A DNA stretch of 34,202 bases from Candidatus Egerieimonas intestinavium (GTDB taxonomy: Bacteria > Bacillota > Clostridia > Lachnospirales > Lachnospiraceae). The notes under the pieces are model-generated. The model saw only the letters and a program-made list of their open reading frames with translations, did no database searches and was not told where the DNA came from. The translations under genes were made by a program, and so were the position numbers. This document shows positions 1 through 9,215 of the stretch, piece after piece. Location of the stretch: the NCBI GenBank assembly GCA_018711815.1, contig DVHU01000061.1:1-34202 (forward strand), read 5' to 3'. Each line of letters begins with the position of its first letter. Positions within the stretch are counted from its first letter, which is position 1.

Positions 1-15
1 GCTAGGAGGAAATTT

Positions 16-1032
16 ATGCCTACAACGTTAAAAGATATTGCCATGGCCGCCGGGGTATCGATCGGGACCGTGGAGAGAGCTTTAAAAAATCGGGATCGCA
101 TAAATCCGCAGGTGGCTGAGCACATTCGCCAGCTGGCCAAGGAGATGGATTATCACCCCAACAAAATTGCCTCCGGCCTGGTAAACAGAAGCCGCAAATA
201 TAAGATCGCCGTGATTTTTCATGTTTCCGGAAATGAGTTCTGGGATGATGTGCTCAAGGGTATCCACAGAGCAGAAAAAAAAATAAAGGATTACGGCGTA
301 TCGCTGCAGCTGTATTTCGGCAAGGACTTTGACGTCTCTATTCAGCTGTCTCTCATTGACCAGGCTATAGCCGAGGGAGCTAACGCCATTGTTCTTGTGC
401 CCATCAATTCCCCGTTAATTGCCAAAAGGATTCGACAGCTGCACAAAGAAAATTTTCCGGTAGTTTTTTTAAACAGCTATCTTAACCGGGTACCCTGCCT
501 GTCCGCCATCCACTGTGACAGCTATCGGACGGGACGGATGGCCGGAATGTTGGTAGACCGTTTATCCCAGGGCTGCGGCAAGGTTATCGCTCTTTTACCC
601 TCCAGCAAAGTGCTGGGCAATAATTTAAGAAAAGAGGGGATCATAGAATATTTTAAAGCAATTCCCCCGACTTTAACACTGGAAAAAATTGTCGAACTGG
701 AAAATATACCTGACCATGATATCTTAACCATACAAAAGGAATTGAACGCCTATCCACAGGTTCAATATATTATCTACTGTGGGGATCTGGATGTATTTCT
801 CTCCTGTATGCAAAGGGTAAACCGAAAGTATACAACCATATTTTACGATTTATCGCCCCAATCCAAAAAAGCTCTCCTGAACCGCGACATTGATGTGATC
901 ATCACCCAGTCCCAGCAGGAGCAGGGGTATCAGGCGGTCAATGTGGTATTTCAATATCTGACCTCTAAAACCGTTCCGCCCAAGGAGCTTCTCATCGACA
1001 GTCAGATTATTTTTAAAGAGTGCATCGATTAA
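16..1032 (+). CDS. LacI/GalR-family transcriptional regulator
   Basis: A 338-residue DNA-binding regulator. Residues 1-60 form the LacI-type helix-turn-helix (TLKDIAMAAGVS, then a TVERAL recognition helix where most members have TVSRAL) and the hinge region. The rest is a periplasmic-binding-protein-like sensor domain of the sugar-binding type, beginning at KIAVIFH. The start is set by an AGGAGG ribosome binding site 5-6 bases upstream of ATG 16. The effector cannot be told from sequence. The gene it controls is probably left of the window, because the right-hand neighbour addA is convergent. It is visibly more AT-rich than addAB. The family is secure; the ligand is unknown. Confidence 0.93.
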   Translation: MPTTLKDIAMAAGVSIGTVERALKNRDRINPQVAEHIRQLAKEMDYHPNKIASGLVNRSRKYKIAVIFHVSGNEFWDDVLKGIHRAEKKIKDYGVSLQLYFGKDFDVSIQLSLIDQAIAEGANAIVLVPINSPLIAKRIRQLHKENFPVVFLNSYLNRVPCLSAIHCDSYRTGRMAGMLVDRLSQGCGKVIALLPSSKVLGNNLRKEGIIEYFKAIPPTLTLEKIVELENIPDHDILTIQKELNAYPQVQYIIYCGDLDVFLSCMQRVNRKYTTIFYDLSPQSKKALLNRDIDVIITQSQQEQGYQAVNVVFQYLTSKTVPPKELLIDSQIIFKECID

Positions 1033-1047
1033 GCTGCAGCTACTTAT

Positions 1048-1108
1048 AAAAATCCCGGCATATTTATGCAGTTGTACTTATCCTGCATAGATATACCGGG
1101 ATTTTTTT
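1048..1108. terminator. Bidirectional intrinsic terminator between the LacI gene and addA
   Basis: An AAATCCCGG arm pairs with CCGGGATTT, with an inner TATGCAG/CTGCATA stem, and runs into seven T. The upstream A-run gives the U-tract on the minus strand, so it can end both convergent transcripts. The 16-base inner segment at 1058-1073 also occurs in the palindrome at 21761-21776. Confidence 0.8.
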
Positions 1109-1149
1109 CATTATGCCCGTTTCGCCAGCCCTTGTATCCGCTGGATTTT

Positions 1150-4100
1150 TTATACCCTCAGCGCCTTCCCCGCGCCGAAGGAATACAAAATCCTCTCCTT
1201 CACCCTCATCCCCGTCAGCCGCTCCAGGGCCTGGGCGTAGTACAAAAGCTGCTTCCGGTAGGTGTCCGCCAGCTGCTGCTCCTGGCCCCGCTGCACAAAA
1301 TCCGTCTTATAGTCCACCAGTACCAGCTCCCCATCCTCATAGAAATAGGCGTCCATCACTCCCTGGATGAGAATAGTCTCCTGGCTGCTCCACTGGGGAT
1401 TCTGCTCCGAGGCGGGGATATCCAGCACGAAGGGCTGCTCCCGCACCAGGTCTCCCCGGCTCTGGGCAGACGCCATCCGCCGGCCCAGAGGGGAATCCGT
1501 CAGCCGCAGAAGCTCCCGGGGGCGCACGGTCTTATAGACCGCCTCCTCCAGCTTCTCCTGGCTGCGCAGGGCAGCCAGCTGCTCTTTAATTTCCTCCTGG
1601 CTGGAAGCCCTGGTGAAGTCCAGACACTCCAAAACCCTATGGTAGGCGGTTCCCCGGTCCGCCCCTTTAAGGGGCGTATCCTCCCGCAGGAAGGAAGGCA
1701 CCTGGGGCTCCTCCCTGCGAGGCTTTGGATACAGCTCCTGGCTGTCCTCCTCCGGGAGCCTGGCCCCCTTCAACTGGGACACGGTCAATTTTACAGGAAT
1801 CTCCCCGTCCCCCCGGTGGGGATAAACGTAGGAAAATCGCTCTGTCAGCTGCCGGCGCTTCTCTGCGTTATAGACCTTCTCCGGATCCAGCTGCAGTATC
1901 TGTTCCCGCCGCTCCCTGCGGGCCAGCTGATTCTCCACCTGATCCCAGACCAGATCCTCCGCCTGGATTACCCGGATGACAAACTCCCCCGGCGCCTGGC
2001 GCAGGGGATTGTCCTGCCCCCGGGGCAGCTCATAGCGCTCCAGCAGCTCGTCAAAGGACCGATGTCGGGCCAGGGCCGGCAAAATCCAGTCCCAGGCCAT
2101 CCGGGCCTTCTCTAAGGTTCCGTAGGACAGCTGCCTGTCGGTTCGCCTTCCCAGCGCCTCCAGGGCCTGCACCCGGCGCTTTAGCCGGTCAATGGTTCCC
2201 GTGAGAATCAGCTTTTCCTTGGCCCGGGTGAAGGCCACGTAGTAGACCCTCAGCTCTTCCCCCAGGCTCTCCAGCACCGTCTGCCGCCGGATCACCTGGC
2301 GCACCAGGGTGGGCGCCTTCACCCGCAGCTCCGGGTGGATGCTCTCGGCGCCGATGCCCAGATCCGGGTGCAGCACCAGGCTGCTGTTGGCATCGGTCAA
2401 ATTGAAGCGTTTCCCCAAGCCGGAGACAAAGACAATGGGAAACTCCAGTCCCTTGCTCTTGTGAATGGTCATGATCCGCACGGTGTCCTCCTGCTCTCCG
2501 GCCACATTCACCTGGCCGAAGTCCACCTGGTATTTCTGCAGATGCTCAATGTAGCGGACAAAGTTAAATAAGCCCCGGTAGCTGGTGCTCTCAAACTCCA
2601 CCGCCCGCTCCAGAAGCATCTCCAGGTTGGCCCGGCGCTGCTCACCGGCGGGCATGGCGGCCGCAATCTTCCCGTAGCCGGTCTCATCTAAGATTTCCTG
2701 GATCAGCTGGTGGATGGGCGTATGGGGCACCCGGGCCCGCAGGCGGTCATACTGGAGGAGAAAGGCCCCCAGCTTTTCCTGAAGGGCTCTCTCCCGGCCG
2801 ATGGGCCTTTCTTCTGTCTCTTCCTCCCCGGGCTCGGCGTACCGGCGCAGGGCGCCGTAGAGGGGCCCTTCCGGGGTATAGTTTCTGATGAGGGCCAGTT
2901 CCCGGGCGCTGCAGTCCCCGAAGGGGGAGCGCAGAACCGCCGCCAGGGGAATATCCTGCAGGGGGTTGTCGCAGATCCGCAGGTAGTTCAGCACCGTCAC
3001 CACCTCCTGGGCGGAAAAATATCCGGTGCGCTGGGAGCTGTAGGAGGGAATACCCATGCCCTGGAGCACCCGGCCGAAGGTCTCCGCCCAGCCGGAAATG
3101 CTGCGCAGCAGGATCACGCAGTCCCGGTACATGGCCGGCCGGTAAGCCTCCAGCTCCTTGTCCCAGACGGGCTGGTGCCCCACCAGCTGCCGGATGCGGC
3201 TGCCCACCGCCCGGGCCTCCAGCTCCATGGCCGTGGCGTTTTCATCCTCGTTCACCAGCTCCCCGTCCTTCTCCACCAGCAGCACCTCCGCCGCATGAAG
3301 CGTTGAGGCAGAGCTCTCTTCTTCGGAATGTTCTCCCGCTGGCTCCCCTTGCGCAGTCCTCTCCTTTTCCGGGGACTCCTCCCCCTCCAGGGGGGCGAAC
3401 TTTGCCCCCGGATACAGGGCCGCGCCCGCGTCGTACTCCACGCCCCCCAGTCCCCGGGTCATAAACTGCTCAAAGAGGAAGTTTACGCTCTCCAGCACCT
3501 CCCGGCGGCTGCGGAAATTCCGGTGCAGGTCAATCCGCTGCTCCTCCCCGCCCTCGGTGCTGTAGGTGTCGTATTTTTCCATAAAAAGCTCCGGCCGGGC
3601 CAGACGGAACCGGTAGATGCTCTGTTTCACATCCCCCACCATGAAGATATTGTGATGTCCCTCCGCCGCCCGGGAGACGCTGGTCAGCAAAAGCTCCTGC
3701 ACCAGGTTGCTGTCCTGGTACTCGTCGATCAGAATTTCCTCAAATTGGGCGGAAAATTCCAAGGCCGCAGGCTTTCTCACCACCTGGCCATCCTTCTTCT
3801 CCACCAAAATCTCCAGAGCAAAATGCTCCATATCCGCAAAATCCAGGAGATTTTTCTGCCGCTTCTTTTGGGCAAAGGCCCGGGAAAATTCTTTAGTCAG
3901 CTCCACCAGCGTTCCCACCGGGGAGGCGCAGTTTTTAATGTTTGCCAGCACCGACTCCTGATCCCCATAGTAAAACTGCTCCGTGAGCCCTTTTAAGATT
4001 TCCTTTACCCGGTCCCGGTTTCCTTTCACCTGCTCCTTCTTTCGCTGGGAGACGTTGGGATCCTTCTTGGCGGAGAGCCGGGCGTATTTCACCTGAGAAA

Positions 4101-4920
4101 GCAGGCGAACCCGCTCCCCGTAGGAGGAGCACCCGGAAATTTCTCCCAGAAGGGCCGCGTCCTGCTGAAGCGCCTCCTGGTACATCCAGGGGCCCTCCGG
4201 CTCCCCGGCAATAGTCAGGCTCTCCCGGGTAATCTCCAGGGCTTCCCCCAGCAGCCTGTCCGCCTCCTGCGCCAGGCACGCCATCCAGGAGGAAGCCTCT
4301 ATCTGCTCCCAGCTTTCTGCCTGGTAGGTTTTCCGGCAGTCCTCCAGCCACTCCTGGGGCCAGGGATAGCTCATGGAAAATTCATAGAGCCGCAGAATCA
4401 TCTCCTCCAGGTTGCCGTCCTCCCGGCCCTGGGCGTAGCACTCCACAAAGTGCTCAAACTCCGGGGATTTTGAGGCGTAGGCCTCCTCCAGCACCTCCTG
4501 CACGGTCTCTGCTTTCAGAAGCTTCAGCTCCCCCTCGTCCGCCGTCCGGTAGGCGGGATCCAGGCCGATGGTGTGAAAATAATTCCGCAGCACATGGGCG
4601 CAGAACCCGTCTATGGTGGTAATCTGGGCGTGGTGAATCAGGGCACTCTGCCTCTGCAGATGCTCATTCTCCGGCTCCGCCGCCAGGCGGCTCTCCAGAG
4701 CCTTCAGCAGCCGCTCCCGCATCTCCCCCGCCGCCGCCCGGGTGAAGGTCACAATCAGAAGCTGATCAATATCCAGGGGCTTCTGGGGACGGATGATTTT
4801 CTGCAGGATCCGCTCCACCAGCACCGCCGTCTTGCCCGAGCCTGCCGCCGCGCTGACCAGGATATTTCTGTCCTGCAGGTCGATGACCTGCTGTTGTTCT
4901 TCTGTCCATTTTACACTCAT
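1150..4920 (-). CDS. addA: ATP-dependent helicase/nuclease subunit A
   Basis: AddA, about 1256 residues, is the 3'-5' helicase and nuclease subunit of AddAB, the Firmicute counterpart of RecBCD. It unwinds and resects double-strand breaks up to Chi-like sites for RecA loading. Visible features: Walker A AAAGSGKT near residue 24, Walker B LIDEYQDSN, the helicase motif with VGDVKQSIYRFR, the MTIHKSKGLEFP motif, and a RecB-type nuclease domain at the C-terminus with LVDYKTDF. The length fits the family (B. subtilis about 1230). I chose ATG 4920 (MSVKWTEEQQ) because an AGGAGGTG site lies 4-5 bases upstream; the frame stays open a little further with no better site. It starts 2 bases after the addB stop, so the two are translationally coupled. 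Confidence 0.97.
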   Translation of the reverse strand: MSVKWTEEQQQVIDLQDRNILVSAAAGSGKTAVLVERILQKIIRPQKPLDIDQLLIVTFTRAAAGEMRERLLKALESRLAAEPENEHLQRQSALIHHAQITTIDGFCAHVLRNYFHTIGLDPAYRTADEGELKLLKAETVQEVLEEAYASKSPEFEHFVECYAQGREDGNLEEMILRLYEFSMSYPWPQEWLEDCRKTYQAESWEQIEASSWMACLAQEADRLLGEALEITRESLTIAGEPEGPWMYQEALQQDAALLGEISGCSSYGERVRLLSQVKYARLSAKKDPNVSQRKKEQVKGNRDRVKEILKGLTEQFYYGDQESVLANIKNCASPVGTLVELTKEFSRAFAQKKRQKNLLDFADMEHFALEILVEKKDGQVVRKPAALEFSAQFEEILIDEYQDSNLVQELLLTSVSRAAEGHHNIFMVGDVKQSIYRFRLARPELFMEKYDTYSTEGGEEQRIDLHRNFRSRREVLESVNFLFEQFMTRGLGGVEYDAGAALYPGAKFAPLEGEESPEKERTAQGEPAGEHSEEESSASTLHAAEVLLVEKDGELVNEDENATAMELEARAVGSRIRQLVGHQPVWDKELEAYRPAMYRDCVILLRSISGWAETFGRVLQGMGIPSYSSQRTGYFSAQEVVTVLNYLRICDNPLQDIPLAAVLRSPFGDCSARELALIRNYTPEGPLYGALRRYAEPGEEETEERPIGRERALQEKLGAFLLQYDRLRARVPHTPIHQLIQEILDETGYGKIAAAMPAGEQRRANLEMLLERAVEFESTSYRGLFNFVRYIEHLQKYQVDFGQVNVAGEQEDTVRIMTIHKSKGLEFPIVFVSGLGKRFNLTDANSSLVLHPDLGIGAESIHPELRVKAPTLVRQVIRRQTVLESLGEELRVYYVAFTRAKEKLILTGTIDRLKRRVQALEALGRRTDRQLSYGTLEKARMAWDWILPALARHRSFDELLERYELPRGQDNPLRQAPGEFVIRVIQAEDLVWDQVENQLARRERREQILQLDPEKVYNAEKRRQLTERFSYVYPHRGDGEIPVKLTVSQLKGARLPEEDSQELYPKPRREEPQVPSFLREDTPLKGADRGTAYHRVLECLDFTRASSQEEIKEQLAALRSQEKLEEAVYKTVRPRELLRLTDSPLGRRMASAQSRGDLVREQPFVLDIPASEQNPQWSSQETILIQGVMDAYFYEDGELVLVDYKTDFVQRGQEQQLADTYRKQLLYYAQALERLTGMRVKERILYSFGAGKALRV

Positions 4921-4922
4921 AC

Positions 4923-7900
4923 TCACACCTCCTGATCCAGGGCCTGCCACAGCTCCTGATCCTCATAGGAGCGCAGCCGCCGCAGGGAAAATCCCGGTAT
5001 CCGCTCGTCAAAGCCGCAGACCCCCTGGTAGGGACAAAAAGTACAGGCTTTCTTCTCCTTCAGCTGATAGGGGTTCAGCTCTGCCTCCCCCTCCAGGATC
5101 CGGCCTCCCAGCTCCCGAAGCTTCCTCTCCACAAACCGGGACAGGGCCGCGAATTTCTCCCGGGACACGGCCGAAGAGGTCTTGGAAAGGCTCTGATCCT
5201 TATTGTAGGACACAGGAATCACCTGGGAGCTTCCAGTCTGTCCCGCCAGCTGACGGTCCAGCCTTCCGATGATCTCCGGGTCGCTGGATACCAGGCCGTT
5301 GACCCGCAGCTCCTTTAAGATTCTCTGCTTAAGCTCCTCCTCCCCCTCCTGCTCCTGGCCGCTCATCATGGGATCCTGCATCCGATAGTAGAAAATCCCT
5401 GCGGGGACAGCCTCTTTTCCGGGGTACTCCCGCTCCGAGAGCTCCAGGGCCGCGTTTAAGTACACCACCAGCTGCAGCTGCAGCCCGTGGTACAGAGCCA
5501 CCAGATCCAGGGAATTATTTCCGGATTTGTAATCAATTACCTTCACCAGTACCCGCTCCTTCTCCTGGCAAATATCCACCCGGTCGATTCTTCCGGTGAG
5601 CTTCAGCCGCTCCTCCGGGGTCAGCGCGAAATTCACCGCCCGCAGATCCTCCTCCATGGAGAAGGAAATTTCAAAGCCCCCGGGCTCAAAGTCCCCGCAG
5701 CGCAGCTGCTCCTGCAGGGCCCAGACCGTCCGCTTCAGAATCCGCTTGATCCGGCGGATCTGGTACTCCCTCCGGGCGGTGCTGTGCAGAACCGTGTTGC
5801 CGTAATCATGGATGATCTCCTCCACGCTTCGCTCCGCCAGCTCCTCCCGTTTCTCCGGCTCCAGATCCCGCCAGCGCAGGCCTTCCTCCCGCAGATGAAG
5901 GGCAAAGCGCTCCAGGGACTGGTGCATCACATTTCCCATATCCGCGGCCTTAAATTCATAGACCTGCCGCTCCTGCAGCTGCAGACCGTACTGAAGGAAG
6001 TGGGCGAAGGCGCAGGCGGCAAATTTCTCCAGCCGAGTGGCGCTGTTCACCAGAGTTTTCCCGTACAGTGCCTGGGCCACCTGGCGGCCCAGATGATCCT
6101 GGGGCTTCTCCAGGAAAGCCGCCTGGGCCATCCGGCGCGCCAGGGATTCATACTGGGGACTGCGCAGATACCAGGCAAAAAGCTCCTTCCACTGGTCGTC
6201 TGCCTCCCCTTCCGCCGCCCGGCGCAGCCCCGACACCAGGGTCTCCAGCTCCTGGGCGGGATGCTCCGGCTCCTGGCCTTCTCTCTTTGGCTCGCCGGCT
6301 GGGCTCTCCGACTCCTGGCCCGCGCTCTCGGGCTCCCCGGCGGGGCGCTCCGGCTTCTGGCCTTCTCTCTTTGGCTCGTCGGCTGGGCTCTCCGGTTCCC
6401 CCGCCTCCAGCAGCCGCCGGACAGTCAGCCGCGGAAACAGCTGGCGGATGGTGTCCACCAGGTAGGCGGGCAGCAGAGCCTCCCCGCCGGCGGTGCTGCG
6501 GGCATAGGTGAGATACAGCTCCCGGCTGGGCCTGGTGAGGCTCAGGTACAGGTAGAACCGCTGGGTGTACAGCTGCTCCCGGGCCGTGGGGGCCAGGGCC
6601 GCCGGGCCATCCTTCAGAAATTCCCGGTCTCCCTCCGAGAGGATTCCCCCTCGCCCTGCCTGGCGGGGAATCAGTCCCTCGTTCATTCCGGCAAAAAACA
6701 GCGCCTTGATCTCCCCCAGCCTGGTGCGCTCCATATCGCCCACCAGCACCTGATCCACCTGGGGCGGAATGATGCCCACCTGTGCCTCGGAAAGCCCCGC
6801 CTCCAGAAGCTGCTGGTATTCCGTCAGGGTCAGCTGCTCCTCTCCCAGTATCCCGGCCAGCTTGTCAAAAAGCTCCATGACAATGCCGTAAATCTGGGCG
6901 TACTCCCGGGCCAGACCGGCTTCCCCGGCCTGGGCAAATTCCTGTTCCCGAAGGGCCAGCTGGCGCTCCAGCTGCCCTTTTTTTAAAAATTCATAGAGGA
7001 TTCTGGTATAGTCCTCCACTGTATTGTTTTTTTTCTTGAGGTTGACTGCGAACTCCTCCACTGTCCCCAGAAATTTTTCGCGGATTTTATTAATTTCCTC
7101 CACCTGGGCTTCCTCCAGCCCCCGGTATCTGCGCACCCAGTGCTCTCTCCACTGATTAAGCCCCTGAATGCCCAGAGCGATGACATAGTTTTCCAGCGCA
7201 TCCGTTTCCTCCTCCGCAAGCCCCGACAGGCCGCAGCGCAGGTAACGAAATACCGCGGGATAGCGGAAGTTCTGAACCACCATGTCCACGGCCGCCCGGA
7301 TATACTCCACAAAGGGATTCAAAAGCACCGCGTGCTTCTCATCCTGGAAATAGGGTATCCCGCACTCCTCGAAAGCCCGGGACACCCAGCTTTTGTAGGT
7401 CTCCGGATCCGCCGTCACCACCGCCACATCCCGGTAGCGCCAGCCCCGCACCCGCACCAGCTCCCGGATTTTCCGGGCGATCTCCCGCATCTCCGCCAGG
7501 GGGTTAGCTGCGGCCCACAGATGAATTTCCCCAGGGGCCTCCTTCCACGCTGCCCTGCCGTAGCGAAACAGCTGCCGCTCCAGGAAGGCCAGGGAGGGTG
7601 CCTGGCTAAACCGCCCCGGCCCGCCCTTGATCCACCGCTCCGGCAGGATTTCCGTTCCCGCCTCCCGGGCCAGCCGGATGAGGGTGTGGATGGTCTCCAG
7701 GGTCAGGGAAAACAGCTTGTGGGGGCCCTGCCGGCGGTAGGGATCCTCCCGGTCGTCCAAGGTCAAAATTACGGTCACCTTGGGGCATAGCCTTAAGAGC
7801 TCTACCAAAAGCCCATGCTGCACCGGCGTAAATCCCGTAAATCCGTCCAGAAGCACAGAGACTCCCCGCAGATAGCCGGATTCCTCCGCCCGGCGGGCGG

Positions 7901-8450
7901 CGGCGTCCAGCACCTCCTCCCCGGTCATAAACCGCTGGGAGAGGAATTCCCGGTAGGCCCGGTAAATCACCTGCACATCCGCCAGTTTCTGCTGCAGCAG
8001 AGGCTTTTTCTGGGCCAGCTCCTCCAGCTGCCCCAGCATTTCCGGCTCCACCTCATACTGCTGCAGCTCGGAAATCAGGGATTTCATCTCATGGATATAG
8101 CCCTGCTTTTTCATCTGGCTGCCCAGAAAGCCAAGATTTCCCTTTTGCTCCTGGGCCACCCGCTGAACCACCAGGCTTTTTCCCGTCTCCTCCAGCAGGG
8201 GCCGCATCTGTCCCCCCGCCTCCTGGAAAATCCGGTAGGCCAGCCGCTTGAAACTCAGCACATCCACATTTAAAAGCCCCTTGGCCGGATGCAGCTGAAC
8301 CAGTTCCTTCTGGGTCTGCATGGTGGACTGCTCCGGCACCAGCACCAGATACTGGTTCCTGGGGTGCTCCAGGGATTCCTGAATCAGTTCTTCGTATAGC
8401 TTGCGGGACTTTCCCGCCCCGGCATTTCCCAAAATCAGCTGCAGCGCCAT
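4923..8450 (-). CDS. addB: ATP-dependent nuclease subunit B
   Basis: AddB, about 1175 residues, is the partner of AddA: an inactivated helicase that recognises Chi, plus a second nuclease domain. It begins with MALQLILGNAGAGKS (Walker A). The C-terminal half carries the RecB-type nuclease motif VIDYKSG and the four-cysteine Fe-S staple: one cysteine in FAACAF before the nuclease, and the cluster CTFCPYQGVC near the end. The start at 8450 was chosen over longer forms because GGAAAGGAAG lies just upstream and the conserved P-loop follows at once. A sigma-A-like promoter lies at 8524-8552. Between the helicase-like and nuclease parts sits a charged, repetitive linker (codons around 6240-6400) that is unusual for the family. 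Confidence 0.97.
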   Translation of the reverse strand: MALQLILGNAGAGKSRKLYEELIQESLEHPRNQYLVLVPEQSTMQTQKELVQLHPAKGLLNVDVLSFKRLAYRIFQEAGGQMRPLLEETGKSLVVQRVAQEQKGNLGFLGSQMKKQGYIHEMKSLISELQQYEVEPEMLGQLEELAQKKPLLQQKLADVQVIYRAYREFLSQRFMTGEEVLDAAARRAEESGYLRGVSVLLDGFTGFTPVQHGLLVELLRLCPKVTVILTLDDREDPYRRQGPHKLFSLTLETIHTLIRLAREAGTEILPERWIKGGPGRFSQAPSLAFLERQLFRYGRAAWKEAPGEIHLWAAANPLAEMREIARKIRELVRVRGWRYRDVAVVTADPETYKSWVSRAFEECGIPYFQDEKHAVLLNPFVEYIRAAVDMVVQNFRYPAVFRYLRCGLSGLAEEETDALENYVIALGIQGLNQWREHWVRRYRGLEEAQVEEINKIREKFLGTVEEFAVNLKKKNNTVEDYTRILYEFLKKGQLERQLALREQEFAQAGEAGLAREYAQIYGIVMELFDKLAGILGEEQLTLTEYQQLLEAGLSEAQVGIIPPQVDQVLVGDMERTRLGEIKALFFAGMNEGLIPRQAGRGGILSEGDREFLKDGPAALAPTAREQLYTQRFYLYLSLTRPSRELYLTYARSTAGGEALLPAYLVDTIRQLFPRLTVRRLLEAGEPESPADEPKREGQKPERPAGEPESAGQESESPAGEPKREGQEPEHPAQELETLVSGLRRAAEGEADDQWKELFAWYLRSPQYESLARRMAQAAFLEKPQDHLGRQVAQALYGKTLVNSATRLEKFAACAFAHFLQYGLQLQERQVYEFKAADMGNVMHQSLERFALHLREEGLRWRDLEPEKREELAERSVEEIIHDYGNTVLHSTARREYQIRRIKRILKRTVWALQEQLRCGDFEPGGFEISFSMEEDLRAVNFALTPEERLKLTGRIDRVDICQEKERVLVKVIDYKSGNNSLDLVALYHGLQLQLVVYLNAALELSEREYPGKEAVPAGIFYYRMQDPMMSGQEQEGEEELKQRILKELRVNGLVSSDPEIIGRLDRQLAGQTGSSQVIPVSYNKDQSLSKTSSAVSREKFAALSRFVERKLRELGGRILEGEAELNPYQLKEKKACTFCPYQGVCGFDERIPGFSLRRLRSYEDQELWQALDQEV
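6263..6394 (-). repeat. Tandem 84-bp-period duplication inside addB
   Basis: Positions 6263-6310 and 6347-6394 are 48-base copies differing at two positions and offset by exactly 84 bases (28 codons). They encode a Pro/Glu/Gly/Ser-rich linker with repeated GEPKREGQ/DEPKREGQ and PESPA/SESPA units. The reading frame is kept throughout. Confidence 0.85.
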
Positions 8451-8523
8451 AGCTCTTCCTTTCCGGCGGTCTTCCCCGCCTCCCTTTTCTTTTGCATCAG
8501 CGTTCACGCAAGGTTCTGGTGCT

Positions 8524-8552
8524 ATTATAGTATGATTTTTGCCCCCTGTCAC
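8524..8552 (-). promoter_or_regulatory. Promoter of addBA
   Basis: Read on the minus strand: -35 GTGACA (8552-8547), a 17-bp spacer and a perfect -10 TATAAT (8529-8524). Transcription would start near 8517, giving a leader of about 67 nt before addB. Confidence 0.75.
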
Positions 8553-8638
8553 CCCTGGCTCACAATCTTTGTGCCCCGCGGCATATTTTTCCAGGCCCCC
8601 TAATATGCTATATAGAGAACGGAAAAAGGAGTGTGCGT

Positions 8639-9091
8639 ATGAGTTCAAAAACCAAAATCGTCGTATTACATATGAAGGAAGTGATCTATACCGCTGTCCT
8701 TCTGGCTCTGGGAATCCTGTTGATTCTGCTGCTGGTTTTTATGTTCGGGCCCAAGAAAGCAGAAGAGACCGCAGGCGCTGCCTCTGCGTCCCCGGCGAAG
8801 TATGTGCCCGGCGTCTATACCTCCTCCATCCAGCTGCAGGACAATACCTTTGACGTGCAGGTCACTGTGGATTCCGACCATATCAACTCCATCTCCCTGG
8901 TGAACTTGAGCGAATCCGCCGCAGCCATGTACCCCCTGATGGAACCGGCCCTGGAAAATCTGGCCGATCAGATATGCGCCACCCAGTCCCTGGAGGACTT
9001 AACCTACGAGAGCGATAACAAATACACCTCCCAGCTTCTGCTGGAGGCCATCCACCTGGCCCTGGCCAAGGCGGCGGCCTACGGGGCGTGA
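8639..9091 (+). CDS. Small membrane-anchored protein with an FMN_bind-like domain
   Basis: A 150-residue protein: a short basic N-terminus, one membrane segment at about residues 13-36 (LLALGILLILLLVFMF), then an extracytoplasmic domain. The pattern YVPGVYTSSIQL, a VQVTVDSDHINSISL strand pair and a C-terminal SQLLLEAIHLALAKA helix match the FMN_bind (PF04205) fold found in RnfG/NqrC-type proteins. The usual SGATxTS flavin-attachment motif is not there; the equivalent position reads SDNKYTS, so covalent FMN binding is doubtful. The start is ATG 8639 with AAGGAG 8 bases upstream. It is transcribed away from addB and ends at a strong terminator. Family assignment is moderate, function unknown. 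Confidence 0.75.
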   Translation: MSSKTKIVVLHMKEVIYTAVLLALGILLILLLVFMFGPKKAEETAGAASASPAKYVPGVYTSSIQLQDNTFDVQVTVDSDHINSISLVNLSESAAAMYPLMEPALENLADQICATQSLEDLTYESDNKYTSQLLLEAIHLALAKAAAYGA

Positions 9092-9103
9092 GACAGCCGC
9101 GCG

Positions 9104-9170
9104 AAAAAAAGACCCAAAAACAAAAATTTCCGCATAATGAAGCAGAAATTTTTGCTTTTGGGTCGTCTTT
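9104..9170. terminator. Strong bidirectional terminator
   Basis: A 20-bp inverted repeat with one mismatch (arms 9111-9130 and 9145-9164, beginning GACCCAAAA and ending TTTTGGGTC) has a 14-nt loop. Seven A precede it, giving a U-tract on the minus strand, and GTCTTTC follows. It separates the convergent genes at 8639-9091 and 9216-10568. Confidence 0.85.
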
Positions 9171-9215
9171 CATAGTAACCAAGCTTTAATGGCCGGGATA
9201 CTCGGGGCCTTATCC

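Noticed and set aside
1066-2115. 349-codon plus-strand frame opposite addA
   Set aside because: Leu/Pro/Gln-rich antisense shadow of the GC-rich addA gene, which is conserved along its full length; no ribosome site.
6263-6394. Possible CRISPR-like array
   Set aside because: Only two repeat copies, in frame within addB, with a related spacer; no cas genes.
5487-6986. 499-codon plus-strand frame opposite addB
   Set aside because: Composition is typical of a complement reading of GC-rich coding DNA, and its repeats only mirror the AddB linker duplication.
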